Notes under the pieces: generated by a model
What the model saw: only the letters and a program-made list of their open reading frames with translations
What the model was told of the DNA's origin: nothing
Database searches by the model: none
From: Circinella minor
Lineage: Eukaryota > Mucoromycota > Mucoromycetes > Mucorales > Lichtheimiaceae
DNA: 64,000 bases
Direction of reading: 5' to 3'
Assembly (NCBI GenBank): GCA_016758965.1
Contig: JAEPRB010000065.1
Coordinates: 1 to 64,000, forward strand
Position numbers and translations under genes: made by a program
Shown: in pieces, positions 47,801 through 59,207 of the stretch
Position numbering within the stretch: the stretch's first letter is position 1
How the letters are laid out: each line of letters begins with the position of its first letter

Positions 47801-48950
47801 ATATCGTCGGTAGCAAAGATCACATCGTCACGCTTCACTAACATACGGAATTCCCATTTGATTCCAGCACGATATTCCTGTGCACGTGGCTCGACTTCAA
47901 CAACTTCGCTCATGTCAAAAGTTTGAATATGACTGGAAAACTAATATACATAAATATATTTAATTTTTTAAATGAATATCCGACTTTATTTCCCTCTTCT
48001 TGGGGAAAAAAAAGAGAGCTATAATATTCACCTTGTCATCTTTATACAAATAGAGACCACCAGGTTTGATAGCATTTCCATGCTTGGCAACAGCATAAAC
48101 TTGCTTCCACTGCTAAAAAAATTAAAACAATTGAATGAATAGCCCAAAAAAAAAGTTAATATTCACTTGACTACTACCCCTGATAATACCAAGAACTTTT
48201 CTTCCAAAAATAAAGATTAACAAATTTATTTTCACTTACCATAAGACCATTCTTACGATAAATCCATCCTTCATGTGCAACCTATCAATTAATCAAATTA
48301 TGAGTCTACACATATCACATATCTATAACTATAACTATGTATAACTACAACTATAACTAAGAGTAAAGAAAAAATATTGAAGTTTTAGTTTTTACCTTTC
48401 CTTCCTGACTAAGTGCTCCCGTACTTAGTTTTCTTCTTGGTGGCGCTTGAGGACTTTTGATGGTTGAGGTAGAAGACATGATTGGTATATGATCAGATGT
48501 CACTTCTTCCAAAAGCTGCTTTTGTTGCTGTTGTTGTTGCTGTTGAAACTGTTGTTCATCAGTATTATTAGTTTCATCAGATTGGTTATGTTGCTGCTGT
48601 TGATGAATTCCAGTAGCAAAACGTTGTAATATTAGAGGAGACGATGAACGATCCGGTGACTCTCCACTTTGAATACTACTATTATTACTATGAATTGAGC
48701 TTTGAGAGCTTCGTACCGAACCCGATGGGCTAGGGCCTTCGGTGGATTTTTGCATCAACCATTGATGCTGCTGTTGTAATGCTGCTACAGACTTTCCAAC
48801 AGGAACGGGACGGCGAGCAAGCTTGAAATCCTCATTACCAGTTGTTTTTGTTGGTGTAGTCGGTGATTGACTATATGACATGGCCACACTACTTGGACGG
48901 ATATTTGGATCAGAACGACGCCAATCTTTACTACTATAGTTTCCGTACAT
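44878..48950 (-). CDS. PH-domain coiled-coil scaffold protein
   Basis: Four exons join in phase on the minus strand: 48950-48396, 48281-48240, 48112-48032, 47940-44878, giving 1246 aa. Residues 1-185 are Ser/Gln-rich with a poly-Gln run. A PH domain spans about 186-285 across all three introns: VAHEGWIYRKNGLMQWKQVY, GGLYLYKDDK, then KWEFRMLVKRDDVIFATDD and KVWIDALTSI. The rest is long coiled-coil (about 290-400, 540-700, 800-900, with heptads such as ELQSNLNTLHSENEHLREQL) separated by acidic and Asn/Gln-rich linkers. A further poly-Gln run (about 1130) and a Ser-rich C-terminus follow. It is probably a cortical or membrane-associated scaffold that binds phosphoinositides. I cannot assign a named orthologue. 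The ATG at 48950 gives MYGNYSSKDWRRSD. Confidence 0.85.
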
Positions 48951-49199
48951 CAATATTTCGTTATAGTAAAAAAAATTAAATACAGTAAAATGATAAAGAG
49001 AAAGAAGAATAAAGAAAAAGAAAAACAGTTGTATCGTTTTTTGTTCTTTGTCAAAATGATTATATTAGACAACAAGCTATTGCCTTTTTTGGAATGAATG
49101 AAAATATTTCCCTGTTTAGCTTTGTTGTTATTGTTTTATTTATATTATATCTTAATATGTTTTTTTTTGTCGCTACATGTTATTTTAAAATAGAGATAT

Positions 49200-49542
49200 T
49201 CATATACCATCATTAATAATTCTTTGAGTCAATATTTTAATTGTTTCTGTGAAAGTCGTTTTTAAAAATAAATTGGAGTCTAATTTTATTTTCACAGCGT
49301 GAATGCTGGGAACCAAAGCTCCAAATGAAATTAAAACCACACCAATCCCGTCTCCTGCATAAATAAACATTCATTTTAGTGACATGTTGTTTATACTCGT
49401 CCTCTTTGTTATCTTTTATAATTATGTTGGTTATAAACAACAGAAGGATTGAAAAAGACGAAGTCGCACCAACAATCAATGAGAAACTAAGGTCATAATA
49501 AGGCACAAAAATATCATTCACCCCAGAGCACTGTAAAGCCAT
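49200..49542 (-). pseudogene. Possible membrane-protein fragment
   Basis: A first stretch (49542-49415) reads NDIFVPYYDLSFSLIVGATS followed by a hydrophobic helix FSILLLFITNIII and a charged end. A second (49350-49200), in another frame, reads GDGIGVVLISFGALVPSIHA and then KTTFTETIKILTQRI to a stop. An intron from about 49412 (GTATAA) to 49352 (ATGCAG) would join them but with the wrong phase for the more protein-like second frame. It may be a partial or broken two-helix membrane-protein gene. No flanking exons were found. Confidence 0.3.
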
Positions 49543-51853
49543 TCACAAAATATTTAAAATTTAGAATACATGCTACAATCACGTGTCGTATTTTTATATG
49601 AGAAAATATAGAAAGAAAACCCCCTTTAAAACGTATAAGAACATTGTATTTTATACTAATATGCTATAATATAATATAATATGGTATATTTACCTTAAGC
49701 AGAGAGGTCTTGATTTAGAAATGATTATACAACATACCTAGGGATTCAGCAAGCATGTAGTAAGAGTCAATCATTCATACAACACTATAGCTATATACAT
49801 ATCAATGCATAGGATGAACTTTTGATTTTTTTTCGTAACAATCAATGTTTAACTATATTATAAGCAAGAAACAGTACGAGTTGTTGGATTAACAGCTGCT
49901 AAAGTACAGTGTTTGAAAAAATACTTCAGCTACAACATCATCAGGCTACGTATCATTACGTAAGAATTCAAAGCCTACCAAAATTTAGCTATACCGGGTA
50001 CCGTAAGATACAGCTCTAAAGAACTAAAATCGGATTTCTGGAAATACTGGTGCTTTACTTTTCGTTACATTTTGAATGAACTTTCATAATCTCTATCTGA
50101 TAAACATCGACCTAAATAAGCTTTTCCAGAGATATAAAATGCAGTAATTTGATACAGTAGTCATTCGAGAAAATAAGGGTTGTATGTATTATACTTTCAT
50201 GTAAATGAAATGCTCGGTGCTACGCTACGTATAAATGTCCTAAGCATAGTTTAATTAATGACTCTATGCAATTATGCTTTGGTAACTGCTAGAACTAATG
50301 TAAACTATAATAATAATAAATCCAGCATGGTTACTTGGCCAAGAATCACTAGAAGTGTGAAATCAGGCCAGAGGCAAAAAAAAAAAAAAATCCTATCATA
50401 TACACTCTAATAATTTGCTTCTGAAATATGCAGTCTCTTTACATGATTCTTTTAAAAATAAAAAATTATAAGACTTAGACCAACAAAATACATCTTCTTT
50501 AATTACTAAAAAATATATATATTGTATTATACATTAGTATTTAGTTAAATAAAAGTAGAATAAAAGAAGTGAAAAAAAAATGAATATCTGAAGATCTGTA
50601 TTTATATAATGTTTCGCTTGAAATTCTTATTTCCTTTTGTCTATATATTAAAATATGTAAAGCACACAATGTAGAAGAGGTGGGTAAGAGACAAAACATT
50701 CATTAATTTGAGCTTTATATGTATGGTAAAGTAAATATGGTTTTGAATACGTAGTATGTGCATATAATTTGAGAACTATAATTTACTATAGATTATTGAT
50801 AAAACTACTATTCGGTCTCATGACAATAGTCTGAGTGTTCTCTATAAATCTATTACTCAGTTTTGTTGTTCATAGCGAAAAGTCTTGTTTGTAGTGGGTG
50901 GTTAAAACAAATGTGACCGAATAAAGTATGTTGTATACATTTAAATAATCAAAAGAGGAAATTAAAGGAAAAATATGTTCTCATTGTCTTTTGCTACACA
51001 TTATTCTTACTTTTGAACGTAATTATAAAAATCTGGGGATACTTGAGCAGATATGTACTTTTATAAATTGTGATAACTTCTGACCAAAAAACATACAGTA
51101 GTGTGTATTATTTTGATGATATATCATGGCGTCATAAAAAAAAAAGAATGGTTCCTTTTATTGATAAATAATATTTTAAAAACAGATAATAAAAAAGAGA
51201 TATCGTTGTTTGTTACCTGTTTATTATTGGAAATTATTGATATTATAATATAACAAACAAAATAAATCTTATTTGTTGCTACTATGGTAATCACTATTAA
51301 CGTTTGTTAAAAAAAAGATGTAGTAATTTCTTTTATAACAAGTCTCATGGCAACTCAAGGCTACACAAAAAAAAAATTGATAACAAGAAAAAAGAGTAAA
51401 ATATAGTTAAGGATTAAGAAGGATTCATAAATCGGTTACGAAAACAAGAATCCAAAAATGGAAAATGGGATTTTTTCTAAAGCCGATATGGAAGGAAAAT
51501 AGTTGCTGTGCGTTTAAACCCTTACCATTGATTTTAATATTGGGGCAATAGCATCCATTCTCACCCTTCCTCTTTATCATTTTTCTTTTTGCTTTTTCTC
51601 CCTCTCTTTCCTCCCTCCCCTAAAAAAAAAAAGTCATCACTCCGTGTCTCTTCCATAAATACACGTAATTTACTTAATTTACTCCTTCCATCTTTACAAC
51701 TCAATATCAACAAATAACAAGCATATATTCTATTAATACAAAAAACAATCACTTTTTTCTTTGTGTGGAGAGAAATACTGAAATATATAACAATAAAAAT
51801 AACAATAAAAATAAGATATTTTGTTTTTTTTTAAAAAAAAAACTCGTTTTATC
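49543..51853. other. Long A+T-rich spacer
   Basis: 2.3 kb with no supported gene. TACGTA occurs at least four times (49950-50760). 51590-51830 contains strong polypyrimidine (C/T) and A-runs just before the DCAF7-like start, probably its promoter and leader. Confidence 0.5.
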
Positions 51854-53722
51854 ATGGACAATCAATCTCGACGTTACCCTTACGGCTATGGTCAATCAGG
51901 CAGCATGGCGGAGTCCGCACCAGCACATACTTCCCATCTTCCTCCACCTCCACAGAATACGCAACCATTACCTTCGAAAGAAATATATCAATATGATGCA
52001 CCGTGGCCATTGTATGCTTTAGATTGGTGTAAAATACCCAATGAAAGGAAAGGCTTCCGGATGGCTATTGGTAGTCTCATTGAAGAAAGTAACAACAAGG
52101 TAATAAGAATAGTGATATGCATATACATATACATATACATATATTATATATATGCAGACACAGGTAAACTAAGATCCCCAAACTAAATGAACAATAATAA
52201 CAATAATAATTATAATATAGTTACAAGTAATTGCACGAACTGATACGCTTGAAGGTGCCAATGCATATTCAAGTCAGCCTGCACCAGATTTCACAGTGAT
52301 GGCAGAAACGGATGTCTATTATCCAACAACTAGAGTGTTGTGGGAACCATGGAGGGTAAAGTATTGAGACGGTTTTTTTTGGAAGGGGGAACGGAGGAAT
52401 TACCTGGGGGAGTGAGAAGGGTAGAAGGGGGTTATACAAGGGGAAATAGAGAGAGAGAGAGAGAGACGATTTTTTTTTAAAAAAAGCGGTTAAATGAATT
52501 ATTTGGACATACAATATTTTTTTTCTAGAGTGATTCATGGCGTTCAGATCTTCTTGCAACAACGGGTGACATTTTGCGGATATGGCAATTAGTAGACCAT
52601 CCACGATACGGTACGACAAGCAACTCCATCAATAGTTCAAGTGGACGAAATAGTCCTCCTTATTTTATGCAAAAACTCGAAAAGAAAGCAGAACTTGCTA
52701 ATGTAAATGTTGTTGTTCAATACAACTGAAATTTGTTAATTATTAATTATATGATAATGGGATAATAGATTAAAGATATTAACGTGAGCTCTTCTTTTCC
52801 TGCAGACAAAGCAAACTGATTTCTGTGCACCACTGACATCTTTTGATTGGAATGAAACAGACCCATCATTAATAGTAACGTCAAGTATTGATACCACATG
52901 TACCGTTTGGAATGTCGAAACAAATCAAGCAAAAACACAACTCATTGCACATGATAGTGATGTATACGATGTGGCATTTATGCATGGATCACCAGATATA
53001 TTTGCAAGTGTCGGTGCAGATGGATCTGTACGATTATTTGATCTACGGTAATTAATAATCAAGGAGCGGATAAGCGTACATTTGAATTTTTTTCGGAGAA
53101 GTAAGAATCATAACTGAATATAATGCAACACTTCATATTATATAGCTCGCTCGAACATTCAACCATTTTGTATGAAGCGGCACCTAATACACCTGCCGGT
53201 AACAATCATAGTTCTGGCTCACGTAGCAATGGCAACATGGTGAATTCATCAACGTGTCCACTCTTACGTTTACAATTCAATCGTCTCAATTCCAATTTAT
53301 TGGCAACGTTTCATATGGACTCTTCTTCGGTACTTGTTCTCGACATTCGTTATCCAAGTACGCCTATGGCAGAACTTGTTAAGAGTCATCAAGGCAGTAT
53401 CAATGGTATTAGTTGGTCACCTAATCAGGCAGGTCAATTATGTACTGGAGGTGACGATGGACAAGTGCTTGTATGGGATATCAACAATGGAGGAAATGGT
53501 ACTAGTGGAGCAGGAGGACCAGATCAGCAGCATCAACATAATTCGCGACAACAACAATATTATCAGCAACAGCGGTATAGCCAACATACCCCACGATCAA
53601 TTCAAGACCCTATTCTGGCGTACTCTGCAGGTTCTGAAGTGAGTTCTCTTGCTTGGAGCAAAGGTGTACCTGATTGGATTGGTATTGGATTCGGAAGAAC
53701 AGTACAAGCGCTGCGCGTTTAA
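51854..53722 (+). CDS. DCAF7: WD40 protein DCAF7/WDR68 (AN11/TTG1) family
   Basis: Beta-propeller scaffold that in animals binds DYRK/HIPK kinases and DDB1-CUL4; plant relatives are TTG1/AN11. Five exons join in phase: 51854-52099, 52221-52355, 52529-52702, 52806-53047, 53146-53722, giving 457 aa. Strongly diagnostic segments are [91 protein letters not shown], and the C-terminus [16 protein letters not shown]. It is longer than the ~340-aa animal protein because of an N-terminal Pro-rich extension (~40 aa), an Asn/Ser/Gly-rich insert after [11 protein letters not shown], and a poly-Gln insert ([16 protein letters not shown]) between the last blades. The propeller itself looks intact. Confidence 0.93.
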
Positions 53723-54082
53723 ATCATATACATTCACACACACCCGCACACTGAACATTGAACATTGAAAATTGACTACTAAACACTGGACACCGAACTC
53801 AAAATCAAAATCAAAATCAAACAAAGAAACAAAAAGAAATCAAGTTGTAAAATTGTAGATGTTGTACATATGAAAAGAAATGTTTTGCTATTGTTGGTTA
53901 CTATGCAATGTTTTATGAATATGTATGTGTATTGATGTATGTGCGGAGTTTGCGCAAAGTATAAAACAGAAAGAGGGAGGGGATGTATATAATGACTGAA
54001 TGCATGTGCGAATCTAAAATTTACAAATATATATATAATGTTTATGAATATGTAAAATCGATAATTTTCGTTTGAGGATACA
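53723..54082. other. Convergent 3' spacer
   Basis: Shared 3' region of the DCAF7-like gene (+) and the tail-anchored protein gene (-). It contains short direct repeats (ACACTGAACATTGAACATTGAA; AATCAAAATCAAAATCAAA). No gene was seen. Confidence 0.5.
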
Positions 54083-55386
54083 TTATCGAACAGCTAATAG
54101 AGCAATAAGCATGGATAACGTGATAATGGTAATAAATGGTCCCCAGTGCCTGACTCGGGTCCATAGAGCTTCGGTCCGTGTAGTAGTATAAGCTTGTGCT
54201 TGCAAAATCTCCAGTCTGTCAACCGTATTCATACTTTTATTGTATCCTTCAATATTTGTTGTAGTTCGTTGATGCTGTCCATGCAACGCTTGAAGTTGAG
54301 GAACACTGCTATTAATTTGTTTTAATAAAGTCTTCATTTTCGTAACGCCATCTAAACGACCATAGGTAACCGTGGCGTTGATGCGCTATAATATAAATGA
54401 TTGTGTGAGTGAAATCAGGTTACATTTATTTGCTCCAGAGCTGACATTATTACTCATATTGTTACCTCAGTTTGGTTATCTAATCTTTTCAATTTGTTCA
54501 TATATTTAACAATATCAGACTTGCTTGATTCAATCTTTCTTTGTTCCAAATTGAGAAGATATTCGAAACGTGCAATTCCTTCTCTTAAATGAGCAATAAG
54601 TTTTTGAGCGTTTCTAATAATAATAATAATAAAGAACCTGAGTAAATATTTCGTGTTGTAAATCTTATTGTGGAGTTAGCAACACATTATCTACTAAACA
54701 ATAGTTACATTGAATCAATATTTTCATGATCCAAACAGACAGTTTGGGTCCCAGTGGGATACCAATCAGTTGGTACAACAAAGTTTTGCATCTGCCATTT
54801 GATTTTATGCAGGTTGCACGAGACCTCAGATGCTAGTAATGGTATTGATGAGGATGCAATTGGTGGTGATTGTGGCTGTGATGAAATGTGATCTTTCTTC
54901 ATTTTGTTATTTAGTAACAATGGCGAGGAAGTTGATGCCATATCACTGGTTAATTCGGGAAGTACTTCTGTTTGTGCTATTGTGTATTCTGGCGATACTA
55001 TATATATAAAATTCATTTAAATGGTTCATTTTCACATGCAAATAATAGAATGAATATGAAAGATATGTATATAGTATCATTTTCTTACGTTGTGCTGCTT
55101 GTCGATAAACTTCTGCTGTTGAATTGATGTTCGTTGAATTTTTACGTTTTAAACGACGAACGCTATTAACAAGACGTGATACACCTAAAATAGGATTCGG
55201 TCGTTTACTCGTCAAGGTTCCTCTTCGTTGAGTGTTAACTATTAACCGATCTTGTTCTCGTCGAGAAAATGGATCTGCAAATGGTTCGACCGATCCTGGA
55301 TGTCGCCAATGTAGTGAAGTTGCTGATATTGATGCCCCTTCGACATGACCCATTTCAATAAAATTTCGAACTTCTTCAAACTCCAT
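54083..55386 (-). CDS. Tail-anchored coiled-coil protein, unknown family
   Basis: Four exons join in phase on the minus strand: 55386-55089, 54997-54709, 54613-54466, 54385-54083, giving 345 aa. The N-terminus MEFEEVRNFIEMGHVEGAS is followed by a basic patch (VSRLVNSVRRLKRKN). The middle is Ser/Pro-rich. From residue ~185 there is a helical, coiled-coil-like part (LREGIARFEYLLNLEQRKIE, KLKRLDNQTE, then LEILQAQAYTTTRTEALWTR). The last ~20 residues, WGPFITIITLSMLIALLAVR, are a hydrophobic segment ending almost at the C-terminus, as in tail-anchored proteins inserted into the ER, outer mitochondrial or peroxisomal membrane. The layout recalls SNAREs, but no SNARE central layer (Q or R) could be identified with confidence. 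Function unknown. Confidence 0.78.
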
Positions 55387-57025
55387 TAGTTTGTTATATT
55401 TGTACGTATATGTGTGTGTTGTATTAAGAAGAGAGAGAAAAAGAGAGAGAGACCGAGAAAAAAAAGGGGGGGGGCAGAGTGTTACAGTGAAAAGAAAAGA
55501 AGGAAAAATATCATTATCATTCGATCACCTGGTCCTTTAATTCTTTAGCCCTGCGCTTTCTTTTTCTTTAGGAAAAGGGGATACCAAATTAAGCGAATAG
55601 CTTTTTGCATCTTTTTCATTAAAATGAAAATTAGCCAACAAATATTTTATTCCGTAAAAGTTAGCCGAAATACTCAGCTATCGCCAAAATCATAACGGGA
55701 GTGTTCTTTTTTTTGAATGCATTGTTGTTATAGATAATTGCCGTTTTGTATATTTACACTTAATTTCCATATTAAGAAAGATCATCATAATGAATACTCC
55801 CTTTTACTCTTAGTTCCTCGAGAGCGGATTTAATTAAACTAATTTTTTTTTTTTTTATTTCTGTAGACCTTTGAGGGAAAAAAACGAACCCTCCTTTGGT
55901 TTCATCCATCGTATTACTGATTTGGCCTGTAACCTAATGACATTTATAGGATTACCCAACATCAAAATCTAGTTAACCTTGCTTATATATACAAGCAAGG
56001 CTTCGTTTTTTTTTCTTGCAATCTGATACTCTCAAGTTATAAAAATAGTATTCATGTTTTGATCAGCATCAATAAAAATATTGTCAATATTCTTTGTTAC
56101 GTACTATAATATATATCTTCTATGCTACACTTTTTGTCACTGACAGTAACATACTAGCTGAAACACATCCTTATTCATAAGTATAGTCTTTCACACGAAA
56201 TGTGTTTGTACAATAAACTAATACTCAAAATGGTATTATGAGCTATCATATTCCGGTGCATATTACTCACTCTTTTTTTCAGGAAAGTATAAGTGGCCTC
56301 AGTTTTCATTTATGTAGGATATCTATATACAAATGATATACCCTGGCAACGATATGCCAACATCCTGTTGCTATACATCGCTGTTTCTTTTCTCGGGACT
56401 CAGTTTAGTTGAAAAATAAAAGAAAATCTTTACGTCTCCATTTATCATATTTTTTTAAAATTGTTCATTTGTTGAAACAAGTTACTCCAATGGATGTCCT
56501 TCTGATTCTTACATGTTCAATAATGAGATAACAATTAAAAGGGAATAAATTTTCATTGACGTTCTCTACTTGCCGTATTGCGGGATTGTCTTTTGACTAC
56601 GTATGCTGTCGTTGGTGAATCGAAAATAATTATAGAAGCGCGAACAGTGACTTATATTCAGTCCCTCTCTTTATCAAATTTGTCATCAAGAAAGTACCCC
56701 AGAAGAAACATTGACGTAGATATTTGTTATCTTAATATTATGGATGTCAGTTTTTTTTATGAACAAGTTCTACTTTTGTTGTTAGCAATCGATAAAAATT
56801 ACACTAAATAAATCAGCGATTGTAGCTCTACGAAATTGGTTATCACAATGCATCTTTTACACTTTCAATAACAATAATGTAGTATACGCTATAAATCAAC
56901 AATAAAACATAATTATCCTTCACATACACATACACAATCTCTCTCTCTCTTTTCATTTTTTTTTTATAAAGCAATGATTTACGACTTTTATTGAAAAAAA
57001 ACCACATATACACATGTCGTTTTTT
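55387..57025. other. Spacer
   Basis: 55430-55480 is a simple purine tract (GAGAGA and G9). The open frame 56578-56811 shows no recognised features. 56930-56950 is a (TC)n run just after the WASP stop. No gene is supported. Confidence 0.5.
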
Positions 57026-59207
57026 CTAATCCCAATCATCCTCATCACGATCAGATTCAGAATCAGAATCCATGGCATTTTTACGAGCTGATAATGCTGC
57101 AGCAAGTGAAGAAGCAAGATCGCCTCCTCCACCACTACTTGCAGCAGCTGCTGCTGTTCCTCCTGCTGCTGCTCCCACTCCAACAGCGACGGCAGTTCTT
57201 GTACTTTGAGAAGGTGAGCTTGATTCGGAGGATCGCATTTTTCCACCAGACTTTAAGCCGCCGAAACCACCTGTTCCTCGAATAGCCGCCATTAAGTTTG
57301 AACGACCATCACCTGATGCAGGTAAAGGTGGTCCACCTGAAGGTACTGCTGGAGGTGGAGGTGGAGGTGCAGGAGCACCTGAGGCTGGTGGCGGAGGTGG
57401 TGGCGGAGGTGGCGCTCCCCCACTTGGAGCAGGTGGAGCTGGTGGTGGTGGCGGCGGGGGAGGAGCGGCAGAAGAAGGCATAGGTGGTTTTGGTATGCTG
57501 GGTCGTCCAAGTGGAGGTGCAGGTGGTGATTGCATTTGACGACTTCCACGTGTTGGTAATTGTGGTGGACCAGGAACTGAACGTCCTGGACCAGGTGGTG
57601 GCGGTGGTGGTGGAGTAGCAACACTGTTGTTTCTTGCAGGTGGAGGCGGCGGTGGTCCTCGACCATTAGCAGATTTTCGTGGTGGCGGTGGTGGTGGAGG
57701 TGCGCGACGACCTATTATTACATGTTTTTAAATTAATAGCTAATTAAAAAACAATTTGTTGTTCTCTTTACATATCTACCATCTGCTCTTTCTCTTATTT
57801 TTTTTAAGAAAAAATTCGATGTATAATGTATGAATCACTTACTGGATGGAGGTGGTGGAGGAGGTGGAGGTGTCTTTTTTACTGAAGCTGGTCTAGCACT
57901 ACGACCAGGTGGAGGAGGTGGTGGAGTAGCACCTGGTGATCGTTTTGGAGGAGCATTACCTCCGCCACTATGTTGTTGTAAAAATTCATGAATAAAATCT
58001 TGATTTTGACCAATTTCTTCAGGCGTAATACCTAGAGCTTTCAACTGTTCAAAAACTCCATTCCATTCTGGATCGTTATTCTCAATAGTAAATCCTTTTT
58101 CGTTTGTATAACCAATATGTCCAACATGTCTATATTATTGGTAAAAAAAAACATTATTAATATATATTTTTATCAAGCATTTGAAATCAAGTGAGTTGAA
58201 ATAGGATAAGTAAAGGTTGTTTTGTTTACTTACCTAAATTCGGATGGCATCCCAATTTGATTTTTGTCAATGCCTTTCTTCCGTCCATTTGCCTTTTTAA
58301 GAAAACCTCCTTTACCAGTTCCATCTGTAAACATAATTAACGATGTAAGTGAGCTTCTGTAACTCTTCAAAAAATATCATTTTGTCATACATACCGTCTA
58401 ATTTTATTGATTCCCGATTTAACACCTTTTTGTAGAAAGTATCTGCTTCACCTTCATCGACAAACATTAATCCTGCCAAACAATCCTATTTGAACCATAA
58501 CCCCCAAGGTATATTTCATTAATTTCAAAATTACGATATATGATAAAGATGATTTCCATAATTTGGATATATCAATCACCAAAATAACTTACATCTGTTT
58601 CAAATGTGTGAAAAAATGGTTTTTCTTTGGCATATTCAAAACCATTATATAATTCTTGTTCCCATAAAACACCAGTTTCTCTCTAATTGGATTTAAATAT
58701 GAGTTAATATATTTCCATTCACGACAGTAACTACTGACTTAAATATGATATGTACCCTACCCCTTGCTTTAACATTTTTTCTTTTGCCCACTTCCCCCCC
58801 CCTTCTTTTTTTTTTTGACAACCCTTCCTTTTCATCCCCTGTTCCTCTATTTAGTTAGATATAATATATCGTTGCTGCTGTTATAATACCTCAATGTCAA
58901 TTATTCGTATGAAAAATGAATCGTTTTTGTTCTTGTCTTTACAAAATGTAGCTGCCCCCCATATTTTTGAATATGACCATCTGTTTGGGTCGGGTGATGC
59001 AACAAATAATCGAGCAACTGCTGCCGTAAGGATTTTCTATAATGGTAAAAAAAAGTAGTATGTTTAATATGAATTGTCTAACAACCTCGGTAAAAAAAAA
59101 TATCATTTAATATATAAAATATAAAATAAATAGCGATTTACCGATGATGGTACAGCTTTTCGAACAGTATTTTTGTCCTGAGCTGATGGAAGCGTCACGG
59201 ATGGCAT
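57026..59207 (-). CDS. WASP-family Arp2/3 activator with CRIB motif
   Basis: Nucleation-promoting factor for branched actin at endocytic sites. Seven exons join in phase on the minus strand: 59207-59142, 59036-58890, 58682-58593, 58485-58395, 58324-58234, 58129-57843, 57711-57026, giving 485 aa. The WH1 domain (about 1-125) includes TAAVARLFVAS, NRWSYSKIWGAATFCKD and GVLWEQELYNGFEY. A basic stretch precedes the CRIB motif IGMPSEFRHVGHIG (about 154-167), matching ISxPxxFxHxxHxG of Cdc42/Rac-binding proteins. Residues about 210-390 are poly-Pro SH3/profilin ligands. A WH2 helix (GRSNLMAAIRGTGGFGGLKS, about 394) and an acidic end DSDSESDRDEDDWD with the penultimate Trp complete the VCA. Start: an ATG 11 bases upstream is out of frame. 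Budding-yeast Las17 lacks a CRIB, so this gene keeps the animal-like architecture. Confidence 0.95.

Noticed and set aside
57094..57666. Pro/His/Leu-rich frames antisense or alternate to the WASP poly-Pro exon
   Set aside because: Out-of-frame reading of proline codon repeats.
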